This document shows positions 37,481-49,343 of a stretch of 64,000 nucleotides of DNA, one piece after another. The stretch comes from Cephalopachus bancanus (lineage: Eukaryota > Chordata > Mammalia > Primates > Tarsiidae). The DNA is taken from positions 558,001 through 622,000 of the forward strand of contig JAPVLO010000625.1 of the NCBI GenBank assembly GCA_027257055.1. The letters are read 5' to 3'. Both the position numbers and the translations under genes were made by a program. The notes beneath the pieces were generated by a model. That model made no database searches and was not told the DNA's origin. It was given only the letters and a program-made list of their open reading frames with translations. Every line of letters begins with the position of its first letter. The first letter of the stretch is position 1.

Positions 37481-38080
37481 CAGCTTTAGCAACAGGCTCA
37501 GAGCTGGTGGCACTAACCCAAGAGGCAGCTCTGGTGCCCACAGTTAGCAGTGGTGACTGGCAACGCTGCAGGTGCACACCCATCGCCTTCCCCAGTAAAT
37601 GCATGGGTAGCTGCCATCTTTCCTCACACTCATGGCTAAGACCAACACACACAACTGCACACATAAAAATGAGCACAGTCTTTAACATATTATTTTGATT
37701 AAATCAAGCTTTTGAAAGCCTAAAGGCAGCAGCATTCCGGGTCTGGAAGGACCCCTAGAAGCATCTCATTTGCAGTGTGCCATCTGTTTCCTTCTGTAAG
37801 TAACCCGACTTGCTACGGTGGTTTCAACTGGCTTTTCACCTATACCAGGGAAGGCTTTCGTGTAGCCCTTTGTGACAGCTGTTCAGTGCCACTAGTCTGA
37901 AGACTTCCTTTCTCTCAGTCTCGTTGCCTCTGACTGCTGAGATCCCTCCAGGTGTGCTCAGGTGCTCTCAGGATCAAGATCGTGTGCTGTGGGATTAAAC
38001 CAGAACTTGATGTCTACCCTCAGAAGCTGCTGCTGTATGGGGGAAGGTCACTAGTGAACTTCCTTGTGTCACTGGCTCTG

Positions 38081-38116
38081 GCTGCCTTCTCAGCTCCAGC
38101 TGCCTTCTCAGCTCTA
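38081..38116. repeat. 18-bp tandem duplication
   Basis: GCTGCCTTCTCAGCTCCA is followed directly by a copy with one change (GCTGCCTTCTCAGCTCTA). Confidence 0.88.
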
Positions 38117-39599
38117 CAAACAAGAGCTGGAATTCGTGACCCTGCTTCCTCATGTGCTCATTAGCGGAGTCGTGTGCATTCCAACGTAGGGGAGAGGGGC
38201 AGCTGGGGACTCCGCAGAGAACTCCTGGCTTCATTTGGTCAAAAACGGTCTTGACAAGGGCTTTTATTATGGTCATAAAACTCTGCTCACCACAATGGAC
38301 CTCCTGAAAAAGAAAAGGAGCCCTTGCAGTGGTGAGAGACCAAAGAGGACAGCCGAGTCCTCGAGTCTCCTTCCAGGATCACATGCCACGCCGGCTGTCA
38401 GGCAGAGCTGCGAGCAGCATGGAGGCTCCCAGAAGGCCACACCTCAACATTCTTTATTCTGTGTTGCTGTAAGGTTTGAATTTTTATGCTGAGGTCATTT
38501 AGGACAGGGGCAGAAAACGTGCCTCCAGGGTGGACTGTATGTCCTCACAACATCCTCTATCTACCGGAGAAAGAGGCTCTGGAGGGTCACAACCAGCTAG
38601 GAGGCACGGAGGCCAAGAGAAAGGGGGTCTTCAAGCCAGTGGCACTGAAGAGCTGTCACCAAGGCCAAGCTGAGAGCTGGGTCAACCACCTCCCCATTAT
38701 CTCACAAGAAAACACAGCAGGGTAATGTCAGAATCAGTAACACACGGGAACTGTCCAGGGAAGATGGGCATTGCCACGGACAGCTACCTGTCTCAGGAGC
38801 ATCCAGGGACAGGCACGCAAGCCCTGATGTTTCTGAACTGACTGTTCTCTGGCACACGCCCCCTCTGGTCTTCTCATCTCCTTCTGGCCCACCCAAAGCC
38901 ACCAGCCAGCTTTCTGGACTTCTCTCTTTCCAGGCACCACAAAATCGCCTTCCACCTCTCCTTCCACAGTCCCCTAAGGACTCGTCTCGGAATTGCCTGC
39001 CCGTCTCCACTCTTCATTTACAAAGACCGAAGTGGGTCACATCCTGCCTCCAGTTTCCCCTGAGGCCCCAATCCTGCCTTTTCTGGGGCTCTGGGGAGCT
39101 TCCTTTTCCACTGTCCTTATGGCTACCACACACCTTTACCATCTGCTTGGCTACCTGTCTCCTTGCCTTTGCAATTGTGCTCCCCAAAAGTAACTTACAA
39201 AATTCTAAACTCTGTCCTCACCACCTCACCTCACTCATTCATGGCATCCTTGTTTAGTCATATCATGAGGTATCCTAAGTCACAATGGCAAACTGCGACG
39301 GCCTCTCACACTCCAGACGTGTACATTTTTGCATATGCAAACACTTCCTGCTATGTTTTCTAGAACATTCCACAGCAACTGTAATCTCAATCTGTTCCAA
39401 AATAACAACACATTCCCATGAAAACCTGTTCTTCAGTCTGTTTGTCTTGTCTTGTATAATGGAACCACTGTCTACCCAAAGAATCAGTCCAGAAATCCAA
39501 CAGACATTTTAGACGCCCTCTCTCCTCCCAGCCACACAGCGAATAAGTGCCAAGTCCTGCCAATAACAGTCCTAAACTACCTTTCAGATAAGCCCTTCT

Positions 39600-39790
39600 C
39601 TCCCATCTTCATGGCCCTTCTCAAGCTGTCAGTCTCTCCTGCCTGGATTCCTGCAGCTGTATCCCAACAGACAGCTCCTGTCTTTAGATTATGCATCTTT
39701 AACCGTTTCCCACAGTGCTGACTAAGTAATGTCTCTAAAATGTGGCTCTTAGTCATACAGAAATCCCCTACTGTTCACTGTAAGACAAGG
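39600..39790 (+). mobile_element. Old interspersed-repeat relic (family not assigned)
   Basis: TCCTGCCTGGATTCCTGCAG, then TAATGTCTCTAAAATGTGG and AATCCCCTACTGTTCACTG, follows a widespread mammalian repeat whose typical text runs 'cctgcctggattactgca...tctaaaatgcaaatctgatcatg...cctgcttaaaa'. I am not certain of its family name. Confidence 0.45.
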
Positions 39791-41794
39791 GTAATATGAG
39801 TTCTTAACTCGAACTTTGCTTAAAGCACGTTATTGAAAGTGCTGTATAAAATTATCTTCCGTCTATGAATATAAGGCACATATGAAACATAAAGGAATTT
39901 CCCCAAGATATTTCATGATGGACATGCAAAATATCTTCAAATCCAAAAACCTCTGAAATCTGAGACATCTCTGGTCCTGAGCACTGTAGGTGAGGGGCGC
40001 TCAGGCTCTACTTATTCACTTTCCCACCTCAAGGGTGAGACTGCAACTTCTTAACAGTCTTCCCAAGACCTGAGTTACCAAACTTCTGATTTTCTGTTTG
40101 CCTCGTTTGATGGGAGAAATACCTCTCCTTCATTTTACTTTGCCTTTCTCTGGTTTTCGTGAGGTTTGATCATCTTCTGAAACTTATTACCCAGTTCTTT
40201 TTGTATATGCTTTCAACTTTCTTTTGACAACCCAAGACCAGTCAATTTTGCTGGATTGTATTGTAAAGACCATCCTTCTCCTATCTTAAAAAAAATACAC
40301 GTCCCACCTGTAGCATCTGGCAGCTGTCCCAGACTCCATGGTTTCCCAAGGGCTACCTGAGGCCCAGGCGTTGCAGCCACAAGTCAGTGCAGTGCTCTCA
40401 GGTACATATTCCTTTACAGGCCAAATTCCACAAGATGAACTAGTAACCACCATCCTCCCCAGCTCACACCTACTTACCTACTTCTGCTGTGACTTGGCTG
40501 GGAACAGTGAGTAGCCAATCACTGCCAAGCCTTTTTCACAATTCCGCATCTCTTTCTGTTTAGTCACCGCTGCCTGGTGCAGACCCTGACTGTCTCACAC
40601 CCAAACTGCAGGCCCAGCTTTGTCTGATCTCCTGCTGTTGTCTCTCCTAAACGAGTATACTGCTACCACATTCATCGGCTTAACTTAAACCCCACAACCA
40701 TAATGTCAGCCACCAACCCAAGCCTGCCACTGTCCCAGCACCTCTACGGTCAGCACACTGGCTTCTGTCCTCTTCCCTCTGGATGGGCCCAGCCTGATGC
40801 TGCCTCTCCCCAGGTGGAAACGGGCAAATTTTGCTTGACAAGACTTCTTCAGAGCTTGGCTCCTGCTGGCTGTGTCGCCTGTGCCTTGGAGTCATATTTT
40901 CCAGGCCCTACAGAACTGCCACTTTCTTGAGGAAGCCAGGCCTCCTTTCTCCCTTCTTGGAATTCCTACATCATTTGACACCTGCAACACTGATTCTGCA
41001 CTTGTCATATGCTACCTCATGTGGTGGCTACTTCTCCATATGCTTTACTTTCCCTTTCTAGATTTTAAACGATGCATAAACTGTGTGCCCCTATTATTTA
41101 GCAAAGTAGCTGGATTATTCTGTTGCACAAGGACGTATAGAATTAGATACACACTGCTTTCTTCTTCCTATTTAAAGCATGTCAATAAAAGGAGTCAAAT
41201 ATTAGAATATTTTTAAGACTAGCACTTTAATTTGATAAGCTATCACCAAGGGAACAGGATGACTGAGAACTGAGGGAAAATGCGTAGATGCGAAGTCTGC
41301 TATCTTACTCCCAGAGTGTTCCAGGACACAGTGGAAAGTTCTTACAACCCCCTCTCTAAACCTAGGATGCCAGTCTTATGTTCTGCATTTAGAAACTTTA
41401 CAGATGAAAGTCTATAAAACTGCACTTTCCAGAGAATCTGGAGATTTTCAACAGTAATTCAAGAGGCAACTGTGATATCACCAGCAAAAAAAGAGATGGA
41501 AGAAAATGAAAAAAGGCATTTCATAGTCAACCAAGGACCAAGCCAGACGAAGAAAAGTTGTTGGGGACACCAGTGGGTCAGGGACTCTTGGCAGGTCATT
41601 ATAGCCTCTAAGCAAAATCTACCTGATGTCAGACAGTTCTAATAAGCCACTGTCATCATTAGTCAGACCTTTGGTTCTGTGACCAGTCTGGGTGTCCACA
41701 TTTGCAAAACACATGGAAATGACAAAGGGGGACAGTGATGTCCCTTGTGGTATGGGATGTGAGCTGCTTACAAAATGCCTTATGTGTTTAACTG

Positions 41795-41890
41795 ACTCAA
41801 TTTGCATGTGTTTATCCTCGTTTTACAGAAAAGAAGACTGAGGCTCAGCGAAGCCAAGCCGACAGGCTCAGGTCACAAGCTAGTGACTGG
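41795..41890 (-). mobile_element. MIR/L2-type relic
   Basis: TTATCCTCGTTTTACAGAAA, AGAAGACTGAGGCTCAGCGA and GGTCACAAGCTAGTGACTGG match the reversed MIR/L2 landmarks 'ccccattttacagatgaggaaactgaggctcag...ggtcacacagctagtaagtgg'. Confidence 0.75.
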
Positions 41891-42100
41891 TGTCCTAGCA
41901 CAGTTGATACATGAGACGAAATAAGTGGACGGTGTCTCTGGGCTCATGACCTCTGAATGCTTCAGGACCTCCAGACCCAGTGGAGGCATCGTCTCCGGAG
42001 TTACCACAGAGGCAATGAAGAACCCACTTGCGTCCCCCCTCCCAGCCATACCTACAGAATTAGTGACCATCACACTATGTTTGCAAGGTGATTTCGTAAC

Positions 42101-42593
42101 TTAACTCATTCGCGACCACTGACATGAATTCACGTCATTCCAAATTCTGTTCCTCGTTGCTGCTAACGTGAATATATCTCATCGTGGAAGACTGACATTT
42201 TGGGTTTATAATCCGAATAAAAATGCAAAGTACGGAATGCTAGCCAGAGTGATATCTGAGGCAAATACTGGATATGTCTGTAACTTTCAGCTGTATCATG
42301 AAAAAGGTGACAATTTGGAAAAGACCATTTCATTCTTGCTTAACGACAGAAGTTTGCGGCAAACAGCTTCAGATTTTTTAAAGTCTTCACCTGCTCTCAG
42401 TATTAGAAAAGTGAAAAATTTGCTAGTTGGGAATGTGTTAACATCAACTGAGAAAACAGAACATATGCCAGTGTCCAAAGCCACACCTGAAATTCCCACT
42501 CCTATAATCGCACAGATGTTCCTGTCCATCCTTCAAGCCTGTTTGTGCACCTTTGAGTCTCTGCGGCACTGGCCATGGGGAGGTCTAAGCTGA
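42101..42593 (+). mobile_element. Degraded piggyBac-superfamily DNA transposon fragment
   Basis: An open frame of about 141 codons (42168-42590, no ATG at its start) encodes RGRLTFWVYNPNKNAKYGM, then GYVCNFQLYHEKGDN. This follows the piggyBac transposase block around 'GR..F..Y.P.KP.KYGIK ... D...GY......Y.GK'. The catalytic aspartate expected after KYGIK is not conserved (VISEANTGY), so the copy is dead. Residues after about position 55 no longer resemble the family. Just upstream lie a TTAA (42101-42104), the target site of this superfamily, a terminal-repeat-like CTCATTCGCGACC and the near-palindrome GACATGAATTCACGTC (42121-42136). That would join a terminus directly to mid-transposase sequence, as in an internally deleted derivative. 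I could not find the other end. Confidence 0.6.
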
Positions 42594-43104
42594 AGAACTC
42601 CGCTTTGTGACTTTCAGCCCCTCTAGTCCTGCGATGGCACAGGGCGCCACATACAGAAGGTGTGCAGTCGGTGTCATTGAACTGAAGGAAAGTCACATGT
42701 TTACTCAGCATGTATCCTTATTTGGCAGACAAGCAGGCAATTAACAGGGAAACAGTATAAGGAGTAAGAACGGTGACAGTGCATGGTCATTACGGAAATG
42801 AAACAGGTAGACAGAAATTATTACATTTCTTCATGGAGAAAACATATATAGTATACTTGGAATGAGGCTCTAGTTAAAGAGAACAGAATGTTAAGAATGA
42901 AAGTTCTAGTGAAGGAAGAGTTACTGGTTCTGGGGTTAGGTCGGTAAAAATGAGGGCAAAGTTCAAACTAACATTGTTTTCAAAGCAACATGCAAGTAAA
43001 TATAGTAACTCATTCAAACCAGTAACAAAACATTTTCAGTACCAGTCTTTATTATAGGAAGTAATTCTGCATAAATGAAAAAACCACATTCACATGCTTT
43101 GGAC

Positions 43105-43265
43105 AGTCCACTGGACTGGGAAATGGGAACTAGGTTATGGTCCTCCACTAGTACTAACTTTATGGCTTTGGGCAACTCACCCAACCTCTTCTGGGGCTCA
43201 CTGCAATGTGGAGAGGCTGAACTATCATTTGGAAGGTATTTTTAAGTCTTTAAAAATGGCCTTTT
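43105..43265 (+). mobile_element. MIR SINE relic
   Basis: GGACTGGGAAATGGGAACTA, then TACTAACTTTATGGCTTTGG and GCAACTCACCCAACCTCTTC match MIR around 'ccacttactagctgtgtgaccttgggcaag...aacctctct'. Confidence 0.65.
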
Positions 43266-44884
43266 ACAAGTGGGTTAAAAATAATTCTTCCAGTTGTGTT
43301 TACATTACTAATTTGTAGACCCCGATCAACCTTGTCAATTTCTCAAGATTTCAACTCTGGCTGGCCCTATGCTACATTTAGGAAATTATGAGACACAGTA
43401 AATGAAAATAGGCTAAATCTGCACTATGTGAAAAGGATATAAACTCACTGTGATAAGACCTTGTTGCAAGAAGTTACTTCTGAACAAAAGCCACACCAAG
43501 CAGTAGATTTATGCTACGACATGGAAGGCAAGCCTTTCCAGCATCCCAGTCATCTTCTGGGACCTGATGGAACAATCAGAATGCTGACTTTGAACATCTG
43601 TCCTGTGTCACCTGCAGTGAGTTTCAAGTACATCCTGCTGGTTTTTGCAAGCACTTCTTTGGCTTGACCCAGTCCTCATAATATAAACATTTACCTGGCA
43701 TAAATGAAGTTTTAATAAAAGGATTTAATGATATTTAATGACAGCATTTATAACAGTTTGTTAAAATCACTCCTGGGTCTGAGGCAGTGTGTGGATCACC
43801 AGCTCAAGCACTACAAGATGTGCTTCACAGGGATGTCCCATTTCATCATTACAAAAGTGAACAGTAAAAATTTCAGCCCAGGAGGTCTTCCTACTTTTTA
43901 CAAAGGAAGTAGGCACACATATTCTAATCTACAAAACACTAGATAGACAAATTCAGGATTGGTTTCTGAGCTGTCTGGAGAAGCAATGTAACATAAGAAT
44001 TCCTTCCAAATGCTAAAATTCTGTTTCTCATGGTCTCTCATAATCTTCCTTTGTTTTCAAATAAAGGTGCAAAATACTAAAATCTGCTAAGAAGTCTTAA
44101 GGTGATTAATCCCCTACTTTAGGTGCTAGATTATTGCTGACATTTTAAGGAGAAAAGAAGCGTTCGGGTAAATTTTTGTCTTGAGCTAAGTTGGGTTCTA
44201 ATTCACAGTTGTGTTAAAGATCATGTATCATGTGCTAAAGTTCGTGCATCATCCTCTCAGAGATTGTTTTTAAAATAGCAGGAACTTTTCGTTCGAGAGA
44301 AAAGAATTTAACTGGAGGCTATCCTAATGTGAACTTTTTTTTCCAACAGTAACAGTAACCATAAACAGGTAACAATCTATGGATTTTGAGGAAATATCAT
44401 AAAAACTGTAATTACGTAGGCAGCTCTGCTACCTTTTTGTAAAGAAATGAGGTAGTATCTTTGTAAAGCACACAGTATGTATTCCTCAATGGCTGTGAAG
44501 TAAATCTGCAGAAGTAAAAGAGTATATTCTTCTTAATTCTGAATACAATTTTAGAGGTGTTAAACAAAACACTATATGAAGAAACTGCCAGTATTTAATG
44601 AAAAGCTTTTATTTCTGAATCCTACTACTGAACCTATAAGGTTTAATAATAATAAAATTAAATGCATCTGTCTTCATTCCTGAATTTATTTTATATGCTA
44701 AATGACTTATAATAATTAAAAATATAAAAATAAATTGCCTTAATGGTCCAGAGGGCATGGAAATGCTACAACATTTATGTGAGTAGGACTTACTCATTAA
44801 CAAGCACTGACAAAGATGTATAAATTATAGTTAATTCTACTACAGTTACTCGGACGAAAACAGTGCAGTGGGCTGCGCGAAAGT

Positions 44885-45020
44885 CACAAGTCTGGTTCTT
44901 GCCCTTGACTTGTGTGAACTTGGGCAAGTCATTAGCTGGCTGCTCATGCCAGCTGCCTCCATCTTGAAATGAGGACGATGCCATCTCCCAAGGCACGGGA
45001 CCTCCCAGGTCAGCTCAATT
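44885..45020 (+). mobile_element. MIR SINE relic
   Basis: TGTGAACTTGGGCAAGTCAT, then CTCCATCTTGAAATGAGGAC, follows the sense MIR landmarks 'gtgaccttgggcaagt...cctcatctgtaaaatgggga'. Confidence 0.7.
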
Positions 45021-46204
45021 GAATCCTTTAAAAAAGCCAAATCCAACCAAGACACACAGGTGCAGGAAACGTTAACTATCCTTGCGCCTGCACACTGCAC
45101 GGCATCTTCCAACATCGCAGGCTGTGCTATCTTCATGAAGACAGTCATGCTCACTGCTGCACCACAAGGCTTGTCTACATGAGAGAGAAGTCCGGGAAAA
45201 ACAGGGGATCCGTCGGGGAAAAGAAGGTGGTGAGTCATTAGGACCAGAAACGAAATGAAACCTCAGGACTTACAATGAGAACCTACTTTTCCCTGTGAGA
45301 ACTCAGCAATTACCATTTTTAATGCACGTCAAGAAAGATGTTCAAGTTGTTGGTTGACAAGCTTAAATGCAAGTGTTTACGATGCAATATGCCATTTTAT
45401 AAAATTCAGTCACTATTAATTAATGTCAAAGCCAAGAGGATTTTTATGGAAGCACATATAGACAGATGACTACCAAAGCAGCATCATGATGGATGTGATG
45501 CCCATGAACACCACAGGCGTTAGTAAAGACCCGGTGCCTACTCACAGAGCTCCAGCCAAGGCTCTTCTTTCTAACTGCTTCATCAGTGTCCACTAAATTG
45601 GCATTTTTTTCCTGCTATTTCCACTCCCAGCCCTCTGGTGTCTTCTGGAGTCCATACAGCCTTCAGGTAAGTGGCTCACCTGGACACTGACATTATGCGG
45701 TATAGGTCTTGAAACGAGGTTCTAAAAACAGTTCTGAGGTAACAAAGTCAATTACACACAAGCTTAATTTATTTAGTTTCTATATGTTTTCATCTTTAAA
45801 ATAACAATCTACTTCATGGTGAATGATTACAATTCTGAACACCAAATGGTGACACTTATTAAATTACAGGCTTCCATATTCACCTAAGCTCTAGTATCCA
45901 GTATCTGAATAACCCTGAAGTCAGAGACCAACAACAGGCACACAGAAAAATCCTGTACAGTCTGCCCACCCACAAGACAAGACAGGTGTCATAACTAGGA
46001 CTGTGCATGTGTCCAGAGGTTCATGCTGATTTGTGCTCTACTATGTTTCCTTGGCAATCTAGTATTTAATAGGTCGTAAATACCTAGTGAGGTGAATTTC
46101 TCAAAGACTATACATTACTTTGACATTAAAATGGAGATACTTTAATGTTTCACTAGACATACTTAAAATTGGATAAGAAGACCCTCTTTTGAAATAGGCA
46201 TCTT

Positions 46205-46510
46205 GTGTTGGGTGTGATTGTTCATGCCTGTCATCCCAGTACTTTGGGAGGTAGAGGCAAGAGGACTGCCTGAGCCCACGGGTTTGAGACCAGCCTGGGC
46301 AACTTGGCAAGGCTTTGTCTCTACAATAAATCAAAAAAATTAACCAGGTGTGGTGACGTGCACCTGGCGCTCCAGCTACTTGGAAGGCTGAGGCAGAAGG
46401 ATTGCCTGAGCCCAGGAGGTTGAGGCTGAGGTGGCTGTGAGTGTGCCACTGCACTCCAGCCTGGGTGAGAGAGAGACTCCGACTCAAAAAAAAAAAAAAA
46501 AAAAAGAAAA
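46205..46510 (+). mobile_element. Dimeric Alu SINE
   Basis: A complete dimer from TGTTGGGTGTGATTGTTCAT to a tail of about 20 A residues. A target-site duplication, GAAAT(A/G)GGCATCT, flanks it (46191-46204 and 46512-46524). GCCTGAGCCCACGGGTTTGA and GAGACTCCGACTC resemble the unusual subfamily at 12.2, 35.5 and 49.1 kb, but this copy has a more standard left arm and could be an intermediate. Confidence 0.93.
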
Positions 46511-49065
46511 AGAAATGGGCATCTCTTGCTTTCACAAGGCCAACTCAAACACGTGCCTCCAACTTTGGGCCTGATAGTATGGCAGAAGCTGGCTGTGGCT
46601 CTTGCTGAAGAAAGCTGGTCCACTCAGATGCGTGGGTTCTTTCTGCACCCTGCTGTTGGTGTGGTGGGGGGCCCTCTGCTGTTGCTTGCATAGGCTGTTT
46701 CCCCTCCTCTGAATCAGCCCACGGACTGATGCCACCATTCTCCCGGGAGGGGGAGCCTTGCGTTCTGCCTCTGCTTCATAGGCCAGTCCCTAACCTCCCA
46801 GCTTCTGTCTCCTACTCTACAAAGCGAGGGTCTCAGTCCATCATTGAGATCCCTGACAGTTATCACTGACAGTACCTCCAGGCTCTCCTGGTGATCCTGC
46901 CTCTTCTCCCACATCCAGGAAGGGATGGTGTCAAGGTAAGCAAAGCAGCAGGGCCACTCCCACTCAGCTGTGCTCTGGCCGCTTTCACCCCCACCTGCAG
47001 TATCCGAGTCTTCCCCAGTAACAGTGAGGGTCTCAGTGAAGACCAAGTCTCGTTCTTTCCTCCGTGTGGCTGTAGTTGGCACAGTCACTCAGATGACACC
47101 AGTGCCTGTGTCCTCCTCTCCTCAGTGTGGGTCGTTTTCAGAACTGTCACTTTTTCAGAGGAGAAAGTTCCAAGTCCACAAATACGACCCCAACACCCAC
47201 TGGAGTATACACATGGTAAGAAACCATTCTTTTTCTTCCATTCACTCTAAACAGTTTTAATGATTAGTTTGATTTAAAAAGTTTCAACAGACAACTTTGC
47301 ATGGAGCCCCCTCATTTCCCTGCTCCTCTGTGCTGGCAATCAGATTCTGACTCACTAGGCAAACCCACCCCAAACACAGTGTGTGCTCACCAAGTCAGTT
47401 AGGAGTCTATTCAGAAAACAGCAGCTTAATCGTTTCAATCTCGGAAAACAGAACGACAGTTTGTGGAAGAGCTGCTTTTTTTATTCTCAAACAGCCCTCC
47501 TGTGCCCTGACCACCTCTCGGCTCCCAAAGCGTCAGCTGTGTGCCCACAGCTCCTGGTGAAGACAAGGGTTAGTGAGAGTGATCTTTCTGGAGGTGAAGA
47601 CTGCACGGAGCCCCCACCTTATCCACTCCCTATGAGTGCAGAGGAGCCCACTGCTCCGGTCCCTTCCCGGGCAGTAAATTAGAACACTCTGCCTTTCCTC
47701 TCTGCTCCAGTTCAGACATAAAAAACATCCCCCAAAGGACAAAACCTGCCACCAAGGCGGCAGCCCTGTGTGACGTCCCAAGGCATGATGATTGATAACG
47801 ATCAGCAGAGCGTGGGATAATGACCCCCTTCACTCACAGCCCTTTGAAGGGTTAAAATATGGCAGATGTGTTGAGCCAACACCCTCCCTGGGAAGACCCG
47901 ATGCCTGGGGCTGGGCAGCTGTCTGTGGAGGGCTAATTGTATCCACTTGTTTAACCTCGGGGGAACGTCTGGAGGGAACCCAGTGCCACAAGGGTACCTT
48001 TTTTTTAACGGTCATTTCCTCTCTGGTATAACTTGCATGACAGTATGTGACAAGCAGAAATTAATGGGGACACTGCTGTGCCAATTCCTCCTGAATTGCC
48101 CACACTGGCTACAGGCCGCCTGCCTGCCACCCAGCCAAGACCTCACATGAGACATGGCGAGGGGCCACCGCGCCATTCACCAGCAAGCCAGCTGGTCAGT
48201 GCTGAGAGGCCCAGGGACAATGGGGTGTGCACACCGGGCAGAAACGCTCCACAGGCCGCTGCGGAGCATGGGGGTGGCCTCTGCTGGGAGCTCACAGGCT
48301 GGTCTTCTCTCCTGAGCAGTCCGTGTGGGACCCCATCTCCAAATCCCTTAAGCTGCAAGAAGCACGTGTCCTCCCATGCCCCAAGGGTGGAGTCAGAAAA
48401 GGACACCACCAGTCAGGGAGAACAGCGTGTGCCACAGGAGGCTTCAGAAGAGTGACCTCCAAAGAGCCTGCCAGCAGGCCAGGAGGCCGGGTACCCCAAG
48501 GACCTCCTGTATCTAGCACACAGCCATGGTGCAGCTCAGCTTAGAAACCCACATGGGGACTCACGCTTACTCCTTGCACATGAAAGAGAGCCTGCGTGCA
48601 TATCCAGGAGTTGCCTGCAATGCTGAGCAAGGCTGGAGACTGCTCCGCCTTGGCGAGATCTGCTGTCTCCTCTTAATACAATCAGGAATCAAAGGCAGCC
48701 GGCGGGCACTTAGATGGTGGCTCTGCTATGCACAGGCCAGACGGATTTCCACACAGATGAACAAAGAGAGGCACACTAAAAAAAACTAGGCAGAAAAGTC
48801 AGCAAACTATGATCCTGTGCACAACTCATACCACGTTTAAGGAGAAAAGATGGGAAGTTATAGCAGGAGAATGGGAAAACTGTACCAGTAAGAGTTTTAT
48901 AACACATTTGGGAGGCCCTCAGGGCATTTCACAAAAGGTACTACAAAGAGGCGCCTGATTTTGGCTGGCCACTGCATGCTGGGTACTTCTGGTGCCCTGG
49001 AGTACAGGACAGTCTCATAAAAACAAGAAGCTACTTAATTAACTTTTTCTTCCTTTGTGAGTTTT

Positions 49066-49343
49066 TTTTTTTTTTTTGAGTTGGAATCTCACTCTGTCGC
49101 CCAGACTGGAGTGCAGTGGCCACTCCCGGCCACCACAGCCTCGACCTGCTGGGCTCCGGCGATCCTTCCGCCTCAGTCTTCCAAGTAGCTGGAACTACAG
49201 GCGTGCACTACCACGCCCGGCTGATTTTTTGTAGCGATGAGGTCTCGCTGCCCAGGTGGGTCTCGAACCCACGGGCTCAGGCAATCCACTCACCTCAGCC
49301 TCCCAAAGGCGTGGGATTACAGGCTGAGCCACCGAGCCCGGCT
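49066..49343 (-). mobile_element. Alu SINE, unusual subfamily, copy 3 of 3
   Basis: A complete antisense dimer with a perfect 14-bp target-site duplication, CCTTTGTGAGTTTT, at 49052-49065 and 49344-49357. It shares GAGTTGGAATCTCACTCTG, GGCCACTCCCGGCC, GATGAGGTCTCGCTGCCCAG, AATCCACTCACCTCAGCC and the one-base-shorter A box with its sister copies. A deletion of about 10 nt in the inter-arm linker is private to this copy. Confidence 0.95.

Noticed and set aside
46101..46535. 144-residue minus-strand frame
   Set aside because: It is the antisense of a dimeric Alu, including its poly(A) tail read as a Phe run.
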